Shown here: positions 52,942-60,965 of the stretch, one piece after another | Position numbering within the stretch: the first letter of the stretch is position 1 | How the letters are laid out: each line of letters starts with the position of its first letter | DNA from: CAZBYL01 sp964496275 | Lineage (GTDB): Bacteria > Synergistota > Synergistia > Synergistales > Synergistaceae | Assembly (NCBI GenBank): GCA_964496275.1 | Contig: CAZBYL010000002.1 | Location: 17,257-81,256 of the forward strand | Length of the DNA stretch: 64,000 nt | Direction: 5' to 3' | Program-made: the position numbers and the translations under genes | The notes under the pieces: model-generated | Told to the model about the DNA's origin: nothing | The model's input: the letters and a program-made list of their open reading frames with translations, nothing else | The model's database searches: none

Positions 52942-54057
52942 ATGCTGATAGGCTTCCTTGTTAATCCGATTGCAGGTATGGGAGGCAGCGTTGCGCTCAA
53001 GGGAACGGACGGAGAGGAAACTCTCCGCCGGGCTCTTGAACTGGGTGCACGTCCCATGTCCCCTGAACGGGCAAAAATCGCCGTGGCTGAATTTGCACCG
53101 ATGGCCGAAGGACACGTGTTTTATGCTCCGTCGGGAATAATGGGCGCAGATATACTTGCGGAATTCGGAATAACAGCGGAAATAATCTACTGTCCATCAA
53201 ACAACAGTCTGCCGGAAGATACAAAAAAAACGGCGGAAAAGATGAAAACCGTGGGGGTTGACCTTATCATTTTTGCGGGCGGTGACGGAACGGCGCGTGA
53301 CATTTGCTCCGTGGTAGGGGAAAGCATCCCCGTCATAGGCATACCGGCCGGAGTTAAAATACACTCAGGCGTATATGCCAAGCGTCCCATCGATGCGGGC
53401 AGGCTTATCAAAAACTTCCTCGAATGCAAGGTCAAACGTTTCTCCGTCACGGAAGTTGTCGATATAGATGAAGAAGCCTTTAGAGATAATATAGTCAGAG
53501 CGAGGCTCTACGGTTACATGAGCGTTCCCGATGACAGAGAATTTATGCAGGAACGCAAAGCCGGTTCCGCAGGCAAAGAGGCAGAAACAACGTCCAACCT
53601 GGCTATGTACATAGCAAAGGAAATGAAGCCCGATGCGCTCTATCTGATCGGCTCCGGCTCGACGACGTCCGCTGTCACGAGGCAGCTAGGCATAGAAGGT
53701 ACGCTCCTAGGCGTAGACGCAGTATGCAACAAGAAACTTATAGGGAAAGATCTTACCGAAAAAGAAATTACCGGCTTACTTAATAAATATGGTACTTACC
53801 AACGCTACCTTATCATCACAATAATCGGAGGGCAGGGGCACATATTCGGCAGAGGCAACCAGCAGTTGAGCCCCTCCGTCCTGAGACTTATACCTAAAAG
53901 CAATATCATCATAGTATCTACACCAAACAAATTATCACAGCTTTTTGGCAAATCACTGATAACCGACACAGGCGATGTTGAATTGGACGAAACTTTCAAA
54001 GGCTACATGCCGGTAACCACCGGCTTCGGACAAAGCACAATGACGCGTGTCGGGTAG
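52942..54057 (+). CDS. ATP-NAD kinase/AcoX-like kinase
   Basis: This 371-residue protein has the NAD-kinase-family start GFLVNPIAGMGGSVALKGTD and the diagnostic FAGGDGTARDI. The N-terminal half resembles AcoX-type proteins rather than housekeeping NadK (about 290 residues). The substrate is unknown. Codon use returns to the higher-GC type here. AAGGTGG precedes the ATG. Confidence 0.85.
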   Translation: MLIGFLVNPIAGMGGSVALKGTDGEETLRRALELGARPMSPERAKIAVAEFAPMAEGHVFYAPSGIMGADILAEFGITAEIIYCPSNNSLPEDTKKTAEKMKTVGVDLIIFAGGDGTARDICSVVGESIPVIGIPAGVKIHSGVYAKRPIDAGRLIKNFLECKVKRFSVTEVVDIDEEAFRDNIVRARLYGYMSVPDDREFMQERKAGSAGKEAETTSNLAMYIAKEMKPDALYLIGSGSTTSAVTRQLGIEGTLLGVDAVCNKKLIGKDLTEKEITGLLNKYGTYQRYLIITIIGGQGHIFGRGNQQLSPSVLRLIPKSNIIIVSTPNKLSQLFGKSLITDTGDVELDETFKGYMPVTTGFGQSTMTRVG

Positions 54058-54069
54058 GAGGAAGAGCAG

Positions 54070-54822
54070 ATGGCACATTATGATGAATTAAAGGGCAAAA
54101 GAGTAATGATTACCGGAGCGGCAAGCGGTATAGGCCTCGCTACAGCGCAGCGCTTTGCAGATGAAGGTGCGTCGGTTTTTGTCGTTGACTACAACGAAAA
54201 GGCAACCTTGCAGGTGATGAGCGAGAATCCTAAATTTTCCGGGTATTCTTGCGGTGATGTCAGCAAGGAAGAAGATGTCATTCGTGCTTTCGAAACGATG
54301 GATACACTGCTCGGAGGAATCGACGTGCTTGTTTCCAACGCAGGAATAAGCATAAGAAGCGACTTTACGGATATAACGTACGAGCAGTGGAAAAAGGTAA
54401 TAGACATCAACTTGAACGGAATGTTCCTCTGTGCACGCGAAGCGGCGCGCCGTATGTCGGCAAAAAAAGACGGCGTGATTTTGATGACCGCTTCGACAAA
54501 CGGAACAGAGGGGCATCGCTGGTACACGGACTACAATGCGTCAAAGGCGGGGGTAATACTTCTCACGAAGAGCATGGCTCTTGAACTCGCTCCATTTGTG
54601 AGGGTCAACTGTGTATGCCCGGGATATGTTTTAACACCTATGCAGCGCGCCGAATACACAGATGAAATGCTTGCCAAAGTAAATGAAGGAATCCCGATGA
54701 AGCGTCATGCAGAGCCGTCGGAGATTGGTGCGCTGTACGCTTTCCTTGCATCTGACGATGCAAAATATATCACGGGTGCGGATATAAGAATCGATGGCGG
54801 AGAAACCGCGGGTTTGTATTAG
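54070..54822 (+). CDS. Short-chain dehydrogenase/reductase
   Basis: This 250-residue protein has TGAASGIGLATA, VSNAGIS, and catalytic Ser/Tyr/Lys (MTASTNGTEG and YTDYNASKAG), with an NAD-favouring FVVDYN. It is 12 bases after the kinase gene with GGAGGAAGAG upstream, so it is in the same operon. The substrate is unknown. Confidence 0.9.
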   Translation: MAHYDELKGKRVMITGAASGIGLATAQRFADEGASVFVVDYNEKATLQVMSENPKFSGYSCGDVSKEEDVIRAFETMDTLLGGIDVLVSNAGISIRSDFTDITYEQWKKVIDINLNGMFLCAREAARRMSAKKDGVILMTASTNGTEGHRWYTDYNASKAGVILLTKSMALELAPFVRVNCVCPGYVLTPMQRAEYTDEMLAKVNEGIPMKRHAEPSEIGALYAFLASDDAKYITGADIRIDGGETAGLY

Positions 54823-55593
54823 CAGGCACAAATAGATTTTATTCATATCCCAAATAGGAGAGAAATAAAACTGTACCCCGATTTTTTGCCGTTATGGTTG
54901 TGTGTTCCGAAGAAACAGCGTGTCTAAGCTGCTTTACAGTTTTTGTTTCATAGTATGTCCCGTGATTTCACTTCTTGTTTTTAGATAAATCCATGTTAAA
55001 AGTTAATATAAGTTTGTTTTGATTAAAGGGCTTTATTTTATGTGAATTATGTGTATACTGAGTATACGCTGAATTGCAAAGCAGAATAAAAATCTATAGC
55101 ACAGGTAGTTTTCCTGCTTGTGTATCCTACTAATTCATCAGGTGATCTAAATGAACAATCGAAAATTAGTTAAGGGTAAGGTTTGGACCGGCAATAGTCT
55201 GCTGAAGTGGGCGGATTCATTCTTTGTCGAATGTGGCGAAATAAAGTTTTTTTAATCATACGGTGATGCCATACGTTTATACGAAAATTTTGCCGATTGA
55301 GAGTTTTTTTAGTCGGTATGCATCTGAGCCAACGCCTCACTTTTAAATAGCTTATAGAAACATGTACCGTAATGTATACAGTTAATTTGCGGAAAAGGAG
55401 GGTGTTCAGTCTACGCCTATATGAAAGTTGATACATACGTCACTTTTATATAGTTGGGAAACACGTTTGAAACAATGTATGCGAACGTAGAGGGATAAGG
55501 ATTAGTGTGCGTATCTTGATGGATAACTTGTGTCTGCATTGTTGTATCACGTTAAATTAAAAAATGACTAAAATAAATAATGAGGTGGTCTGT
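54823..55593. other. Long AT-rich intergenic region
   Basis: There is no intact gene. It holds a GTATAC-N3-GTATAC double motif (55053-55067), a decayed amidohydrolase start (from 55151), a TGTATACA palindrome (55373-55380) and the ribosome site of the next gene (GAGGTGG, 55583). Open frames on the minus strand here have no ribosome site or recognisable product. Confidence 0.6.
55151..55300 (+). pseudogene. Remnant of an amidohydrolase (YtcJ-like) N-terminus
   Basis: An ATG at 55151 with AGGTGA upstream opens a frame reading KGKVWTGNSLLKWADSFFVE then CGEIKFF, stop, SYGDAIRLYENFAD, stop. This follows the N-terminal pattern of amidohydrolase family 3 proteins (KVWTGD...WAEAF-V-DGRI-VG...). Several in-frame stops follow and no metal-binding motif is found downstream. 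Confidence 0.5.
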
Positions 55594-56292
55594 ATGAAGG
55601 CAAATCCAAAATATCTATCGTTTTATTATGAAAATATCGAAGAATTACCAGATATCAAAATCGAACGTTCCAAAACAGCTCTCCTTGTTGTTGATATGCA
55701 AAAACATTTTCTCGCAAAAGATGGTTTTGACGCAGATCTATTCAGAGAGGTCGGTGAATGGGATCGTTGGGAACCGTACTTTGATCATGTGGAAAAAGTT
55801 ACGATCCCCAATAATAAGAGGTTGATAGAGTGTTGTCGGAAGAACGGAATAGAAGTGACTTTCGGAAGGATTGCTTCGCTAAAGGCAAATGGTTCAGATA
55901 GGTGTAGGGTTCAGAGTACCGTCGGTTGGAATAACATATTGGTGCCGATCCATTCTGAAGGTGCGGCAATGATGGATGACCTTAAACCGCTTGAAGATGA
56001 GATCGTTGTTAATAAAACAACGGATAGCGTCAGCCTTGGCACTAATTACTCTGAGCTTATGCGAAATATGGGTATTGACACTATTATTGTAACAGGTGTT
56101 GTTACGGATCAATGTGTTGCCGGTACAGTCCGCGTCCTGGCAGATCATGGGTTTAAGGTTATATGTGTTGAAGATTGCTGTGCTGCTCCTGATATGTCTT
56201 TACATGATATGGAGTTGAAAATAATGAATGTTATTTATTGCAATGTAATATCCACTGATGATACCTTGGAATTAATCAATAATTCTATTTAG
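55594..56292 (+). CDS. Cysteine hydrolase, isochorismatase/nicotinamidase-like family
   Basis: This 232-residue protein has the catalytic triad Asp34 (LLVVDMQKHF), Lys141 (VVNKTTDS) and Cys174 (VVTDQCVAGTVR). It hydrolyses an amide or vinyl-ether bond; possible types include nicotinamidase, N-carbamoyl hydrolase and ureide hydrolase. GAGGTGG fits the ATG at 55594. It is AT-rich compared with the neighbours before 54.8 kb and is followed by an APC permease gene, probably its uptake partner. Confidence 0.88.
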   Translation: MKANPKYLSFYYENIEELPDIKIERSKTALLVVDMQKHFLAKDGFDADLFREVGEWDRWEPYFDHVEKVTIPNNKRLIECCRKNGIEVTFGRIASLKANGSDRCRVQSTVGWNNILVPIHSEGAAMMDDLKPLEDEIVVNKTTDSVSLGTNYSELMRNMGIDTIIVTGVVTDQCVAGTVRVLADHGFKVICVEDCCAAPDMSLHDMELKIMNVIYCNVISTDDTLELINNSI

Positions 56293-56347
56293 TGTTTTGT
56301 CGTATTTTGCTGTGATGTAAAAATTGTTATAAGAGGGGGTAGTTTTA

Positions 56348-57703
56348 ATGAGTAATGCGTTGAAGAAAGAGTTGAGTTTATCTCAGATAATAGCAATGGC
56401 AGCCGGAGGAATGATTGCAGCGTGGATGGTTGAGATTCGTTATTGGTTTGAAATAACGGGACCTGGATCGCTCATATGTCTTTTGGCGTGCGGCATAATA
56501 TTGTTGCCTCTCTGCCTGATATACACTGAGATGACCGCCATGTTGCCTTATGCTGGTGGTGAAAATATTTGGACTTCCAATGCGTTTAATTGGGATGCAG
56601 GTTGGGTGGTAGGCTGGTTTATGTTTCTTTTGTATCTATCTGCCATGCCCAATGTGACGATAGGCATATCAACAATGGTGTCTTATCTTTACCCTCTTGA
56701 CTTTGTTCAACTAAAAATATTAGCATGTATCATAATTTCTGTTTGGTTTGTTATGGTTAATCTGGAAATAAAGCATCTTGCAAATATTCAGAATTGGATG
56801 TTTTGGAGTACACTCGTGGTTTCTGTTATCACATCTTTGATTTTTATTTTCAACGATCAGTGGAGCTGGGGTAATCTTTCTCCTTGGTTTCCGAAGGGTA
56901 TGGCTGGTTTTTCGGCTGGACTTGGATTATTGATGTTCAAGTTTATCGGTTTTGACCTAATCCCTCAGCTGGTTGAAGAATCTAATTTCTCGAAAAAGAA
57001 GATAATTCTCGGATTCCTTGGAAGTATGCTCTGTACCTTCCTTGTCTATGGGTTAGCAATTGTTGGTATTGCTGGTATTGTTGACAATGCTTGGGTTGCC
57101 AAAATAGATATAGTTGACCCAAGAGTTGCAGATATAATTGGTATGCACTGGCTCGCGTTGGTTATAGTTGTCATGGGTGCAATAACATGTATTACGACTC
57201 TATCGGGGTTCTGGCTTGCCGCTTCTAGGACGATATTCGGCGCTGCTGTCCAAAGACAGGTTCCGAAGCAACTTGCTATATTAAATAAATACGGACAACC
57301 TTGGGTTGCTAATACGATAGTATATGTTTGCTCGCTGTACTTCTGCATAATGGCTCCTACTGCATGGATAAACTATATCTTCACTATTACTGTTGGGGCT
57401 GCCGGAGTGGTGTATCTTTTTGTGTCCCTCTCTTTTCTTAAACTTCGCAAGATGCACCCGGAATGGAATCGTCCATACCAGTGTCAGGCTCCGATGTTCA
57501 TGGGGATTGAATCAGTATTGTTCTGTATTTACTGTCTATACCAGTGCGTGAAGGCAATGGATGCGGCGACATGGTTAGCACTCGGAGTGTATTTTATGAT
57601 GGGGTTCATATTATATGTTTATGCAAAAATGCAGCAGAAAAGAGATCCCGAAAATTGGGCTCCGTTTATACCATCACCTGATAATATGACGTCTGATTCG
57701 TAA
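56348..57703 (+). CDS. APC-superfamily amino-acid/amine permease
   Basis: This 451-residue protein has 12 membrane segments. It starts with LSLSQIIAMAAGGMIAAW, the first-helix pattern of APC permeases, and has AMLPYAGGENIWTSNAF and KFIGFDLIPQLVEES. Its substrate is probably an amino acid, amine or amide used by the upstream cysteine hydrolase (inference). GAGGGGG precedes the ATG. Confidence 0.88.
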   Translation: MSNALKKELSLSQIIAMAAGGMIAAWMVEIRYWFEITGPGSLICLLACGIILLPLCLIYTEMTAMLPYAGGENIWTSNAFNWDAGWVVGWFMFLLYLSAMPNVTIGISTMVSYLYPLDFVQLKILACIIISVWFVMVNLEIKHLANIQNWMFWSTLVVSVITSLIFIFNDQWSWGNLSPWFPKGMAGFSAGLGLLMFKFIGFDLIPQLVEESNFSKKKIILGFLGSMLCTFLVYGLAIVGIAGIVDNAWVAKIDIVDPRVADIIGMHWLALVIVVMGAITCITTLSGFWLAASRTIFGAAVQRQVPKQLAILNKYGQPWVANTIVYVCSLYFCIMAPTAWINYIFTITVGAAGVVYLFVSLSFLKLRKMHPEWNRPYQCQAPMFMGIESVLFCIYCLYQCVKAMDAATWLALGVYFMMGFILYVYAKMQQKRDPENWAPFIPSPDNMTSDS

Positions 57704-57899
57704 ATAATTACTTCTCAATATTTTGAAGCAGATTGTTTCCGTCTCCATTTCAATTATCGGATATATTTTATGTGATACCTAGAGAAACATTGTAGGTCTT
57801 GTAGTATGTATCTATACAAAAGACAGAATGCACTAGTAAGTATGACGCACACACACCTTGACAGTGCAGACGTTTGTAGTAGATCCCTCTCAGATAGCC

Positions 57900-58037
57900 T
57901 TACTTCTGCCTGTTGTTGAGCGCGTACTCAATAACCTTCCAGAACAGCCTCAATAGGGGAACGAGACGTAGTAGCTGACGCACGAGGTCTCGTTCCTTTT
58001 TTTCTATCTGCGAGGCGTTTTTTGTCTCTATACACAA
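57900..58037 (-). CDS. Candidate small protein, 45 residues
   Basis: A TTG at 58037 with GGGAGGTG (58049-58042) well spaced upstream opens a 45-codon frame. The product is a charged N-terminus, then an amphipathic basic helix (ERDLVRQLLRLVPLLRLFW) and KVIEYALNNRQK. The terminator hairpin of the + strand lies inside the frame. I recognise no family. The good ribosome site is the main evidence; it could be chance. Confidence 0.35.
   Translation of the reverse strand: MCIETKNASQIEKKERDLVRQLLRLVPLLRLFWKVIEYALNNRQK
57957..58003 (+). terminator. Rho-independent terminator downstream of the APC permease gene
   Basis: A stem GGAACGAGAC/GTCTCGTTCC with a loop of about 19 bases is followed by seven T residues. 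It is 254 bases after the permease stop; the bases between (57704-57956) hold no gene. Confidence 0.8.
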
Positions 58038-58245
58038 AATTCACCTCCCGCTAGGTAATACCTTTACTTTTCAACCCTCTTGTCCGAAAGTCCGCAGCAT
58101 GTGATTATATTACAGATACAATTGTACTTTTTTGCTTAAAACGTTATGTTAACGTGTACAGTTTCTTTGTGGTATTATTGATGTGCAATGCTCAAATGTC
58201 AGCCATTTGTCAAATAAAATTGTAGCTACATTGGTGGCGGGTGCA

Positions 58246-59496
58246 ATGTCAGAAAAAGACGGGCTACAGAAAAGTTTAACTTGGCTGCAGGGGACGGCTT
58301 TGACTGTAGGAGGAGTTATAGGTTCCGGCATACTTGTTTTGCCGTCAATTGCCGCTGTAATAGCAGGACCCGCTTCGCTTATCAGTTGGGTGCTTATGGG
58401 ACTGTTGTCTTTGCCTATGGTTCTTGCCGTTGGGGAAATGTCTTCCGCGTATCCCAATTCCGGCGGAATTGCCGCATACGCCGAACAGGCTTTTTCTCCC
58501 CGTGTAAGCCAGCTTATTACTCTTTTGATACTTACTGCCATGCCCATAGGAATGCCGTTTACCGCGCTTGTCGGAGCAAATTATCTCGCGGATATGCTGG
58601 GACTTGGCTCTGTGGGAACTCATGTTGCTGCCGGAATGCTGCTTATAATTGCAGCGGCTCTCAATTACAGAGGGATAGAGCTGTCCGGCAATACGCAGAT
58701 TTTTGTTGTCGGAACTATAATTTTCATACTGCTTTTTGTTGTGCTTTCTGCCGCTCCTCAAGTAAAGGCATCTGAATTTACTCCGTTTTTTTCAAAAGGG
58801 GCTCTGTCCGTGGCACAGACGTTACCGTTGTTATTTTTTGCATTTTTGGGTTGGGAGATGATAGGACATGTCTCTGAAGAATTTAAAAATCCCGAAAAGG
58901 ATCTACAAAAAAGCCTGAATATTTCCTTTGTGGTTGTCAATTCTGTGTATATACTCACAGCGATAGTAATTATCGGAAGCGGGGTATATAAGGTAGGTAA
59001 TCCAAATGTCTCTATGGTGACACTGGTAACCGAAAGGTGGGGGAGCCTTGCCGCCGCTTTCGTATCTGTTTTGGGGTTTGTTGCGTGTTATTGCCCGATT
59101 CACACATATACGGCCGGTTTTTCGAGGCTTATTTATTCTCAGTCCCGAGGCGGCTCTTTGCCCGCGTTTCTCGGAAAAATACATCCGCGTTATAAAACGC
59201 CTCATATTGCTCTTATTGCGTACACGCCGGTATTTATCGTGATATTGTCCGCAAGCTGTATCTTTTCATGGGACCTTCGCCCGCTTATAAGTTTTCCCAG
59301 CGCCTCTTTCTTAATGGTATACACAATAGGGATGTTTTCTGCCGGAAGAGTGTTGACTTCTAAAAGGGGTAAGTTGTCCGGATATTTGAGCGCAGTTTTA
59401 ACCTTCATTGTACTTTTGTGTTCCGGATTATATGCGCTGCTGCCTATAGTTGTTACCATTATGTTCATTATTAGGTATCGCAGAGAAGTTTTATGA
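58246..59496 (+). CDS. APC-superfamily amino-acid permease
   Basis: This protein of about 416 residues has 12 membrane segments and begins QKSLTWLQGTALTVGGVIGS, with SGILVLPSIAAVIAGPASLI and the PLLFFAFLGWEMIGHVSEEF helix. It resembles YjeH-like and related amino-acid transporters. The ATG at 58246 is chosen because it gives the usual short N-terminus; the ribosome site is weak and an ATG at 58183 is possible. The substrate is unknown. Confidence 0.85.
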   Translation: MSEKDGLQKSLTWLQGTALTVGGVIGSGILVLPSIAAVIAGPASLISWVLMGLLSLPMVLAVGEMSSAYPNSGGIAAYAEQAFSPRVSQLITLLILTAMPIGMPFTALVGANYLADMLGLGSVGTHVAAGMLLIIAAALNYRGIELSGNTQIFVVGTIIFILLFVVLSAAPQVKASEFTPFFSKGALSVAQTLPLLFFAFLGWEMIGHVSEEFKNPEKDLQKSLNISFVVVNSVYILTAIVIIGSGVYKVGNPNVSMVTLVTERWGSLAAAFVSVLGFVACYCPIHTYTAGFSRLIYSQSRGGSLPAFLGKIHPRYKTPHIALIAYTPVFIVILSASCIFSWDLRPLISFPSASFLMVYTIGMFSAGRVLTSKRGKLSGYLSAVLTFIVLLCSGLYALLPIVVTIMFIIRYRREVL

Positions 59497-59600
59497 ATTG
59501 AACGATAAGGTGTTTTATTGCTTAGAGTTTTTTTAATAACAGCCTCCTATGTATAGCGCGGAGACTGTTATTTATGATATCTAGTACAAACAAAAATAAA

Positions 59601-59732
59601 AAGTGCCCTCTGTCGGAGATCCAGCGCTCCCATGGCACCCAAAAGACTCCGCTTAGCGATGCTTCCTTCCGGACCTGACGCGGTTCGCGGGCTTTCGCCG
59701 CATGGGACTGGACCCCCGATAGAGGGCACTTC
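59601..59732 (-). ncRNA. ffs: Signal recognition particle RNA (small bacterial type)
   Basis: The minus strand carries the universally conserved SRP S-domain core GTCAGGTCCGGAAGGAAGCA. The ends pair over about 12 bp (AAGUGCCCUCU.../...AGAGGGCACUU), forming the long hairpin of about 130 nt. It binds Ffh for co-translational targeting. A T-rich stretch follows on the minus strand. Confidence 0.95.
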
Positions 59733-59748
59733 AAACAGCAACCCGAGT

Positions 59749-59777
59749 AGTATATATCAAAAAGGCGCACCTGTCGA
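59749..59777 (-). promoter_or_regulatory. Promoter of the SRP RNA gene
   Basis: On the minus strand TCGACA (59777-59772), 17 bases, TATACT (59754-59749), about 17 bases before the RNA. The -35 box lies inside the displaced tRNA-Arg 3' fragment, so arrival of the island rebuilt this promoter. Confidence 0.55.
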
Positions 59778-59785
59778 GATTCGAA
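59764..59785 (-). repeat. Displaced tRNA-Arg 3' end (attachment-site remnant)
   Basis: These 22 bases match the T-loop to CC end of the tRNA-Arg at 62307-62328 at 19 of 22 positions, in the same orientation. They lack the 5' half of the T-stem, so this is not a tRNA gene. The position at the far side of the island from the intact tRNA is what integration into a tRNA 3' end leaves behind. Confidence 0.65.
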
Positions 59786-60005
59786 TTTTTTTGTTGTGCA
59801 ATCTAATTTGTTGTAATGATAGTATAAAGAAAGCTATAGGGCAATGTATTGTCAACTGATGCCGATATGGGGTGTATGGTTTTTTTGCCCACGCAATTAT
59901 AAATTTTTTCAAAAAGCAAGTAGTTTACTATTTGCCGAAATAGTATACAATTAATTATAGTGCTGGGAACGAGCTTAATAAACTTAAATGAAAAGAGCTG
60001 ACATC

Positions 60006-60836
60006 ATGAAATCCGATATAAAACTTTTTGAAGAAAAAAAAGTCCGCAGTGTATGGGATGCTGAAAAGGAGACGTGGTTTTTTTCTATAGTTGACGCAGT
60101 TGCTATACTTACAGATAGTGTGGATCCTGCGGCATATTGGAGAAAACTTAAGCAACGTCTTAAAGCAGAGGGAAATAAAACCGTGACAAATTGTCACGGT
60201 TTCAAGATGAAAGCACCTGACGGCAAGATGCGTCTCACTGACGTTGCGGATACAGAGCAGATGCTGCGCATTATACAGTCTATTCCGTCTCCTAAAGCCG
60301 AGCCTTTTAAAATGTGGCTCGCCATGGTTGGCAGAGAGCGTCTTGACGAAATAGCAGATCCTGAACTTGCCTTTGCAAGAGCTGTAGATTTTTACCGTGC
60401 GAAGGGGTATTCAGAGGCATGGATAAACCAGCGTCTTAAGTCTATAGAGATACGAAAAGAACTTACCGCCGAATGGCAGCGTTCCGGTGTTGATACAAGC
60501 AGAGATTATGCAATATTAACTGACGAGCTGACAAAGGCTTGGTCAGGACTGACAACTTCGGAGTACAAAAAGCATAAGGATCTGAAAAAGGAAAGCCTTC
60601 GCGACAACATGACAAATCTTGAACTTGTCTTGAACATGCTCGCAGAAGCTTCTACAACGGAAATTTCCAAAGCGGTGAACCCGCACGGTATGGACGAAAG
60701 TAAATCAGTAGCCCGTGAAGGCGGCGGCGTAGCTCAAAAAGCACGCAAGGACATTGAATCCAAAACAGGCAGGAAGGTCATCTCAAAGACAAATGCGAAA
60801 ACGATTGACGCTCTGTCTGCGGATAGTGAAGAGTGA
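60006..60836 (+). CDS. Phage antirepressor-like (Bro-N) / DinD-related protein
   Basis: This 276-residue protein has an N-terminal Bro-N-type domain (VRSVWDAEKETWFFSIVDAV, SVDPAAYWRKLKQRLKAEGN, LTDVADTEQMLRIIQSI). A C-terminal helical region (RKELTAEWQRSGV...YAILTDEL...LTTSEYKKHK) resembles DinD-type proteins. Such proteins bind DNA or phage repressors. The start at 60006 has AAGAG upstream; an ATG at 59988 is possible. It lies in the tRNA-Arg island. Confidence 0.8.
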   Translation: MKSDIKLFEEKKVRSVWDAEKETWFFSIVDAVAILTDSVDPAAYWRKLKQRLKAEGNKTVTNCHGFKMKAPDGKMRLTDVADTEQMLRIIQSIPSPKAEPFKMWLAMVGRERLDEIADPELAFARAVDFYRAKGYSEAWINQRLKSIEIRKELTAEWQRSGVDTSRDYAILTDELTKAWSGLTTSEYKKHKDLKKESLRDNMTNLELVLNMLAEASTTEISKAVNPHGMDESKSVAREGGGVAQKARKDIESKTGRKVISKTNAKTIDALSADSEE

Positions 60837-60965
60837 GAAAAGAGCTTCGTTTTTGTTGACTGTACGAGTAAGTGCGGCATGAAATAGTTTTTGCCTATTT
60901 TAAGTAAAAACTATTGATTTATTAGATGTTTTTAGGTATTATGTTGTAAAAAGGTGGTGATGCGC

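Noticed and set aside
55170..55436. 88-codon minus-strand frame
   Set aside because: It has no ribosome site or recognisable product, and the opposite strand carries the amidohydrolase remnant.
59764..59785. A second tRNA gene
   Set aside because: Only the T-loop to acceptor 3' half is present; there is no D-arm or anticodon arm.
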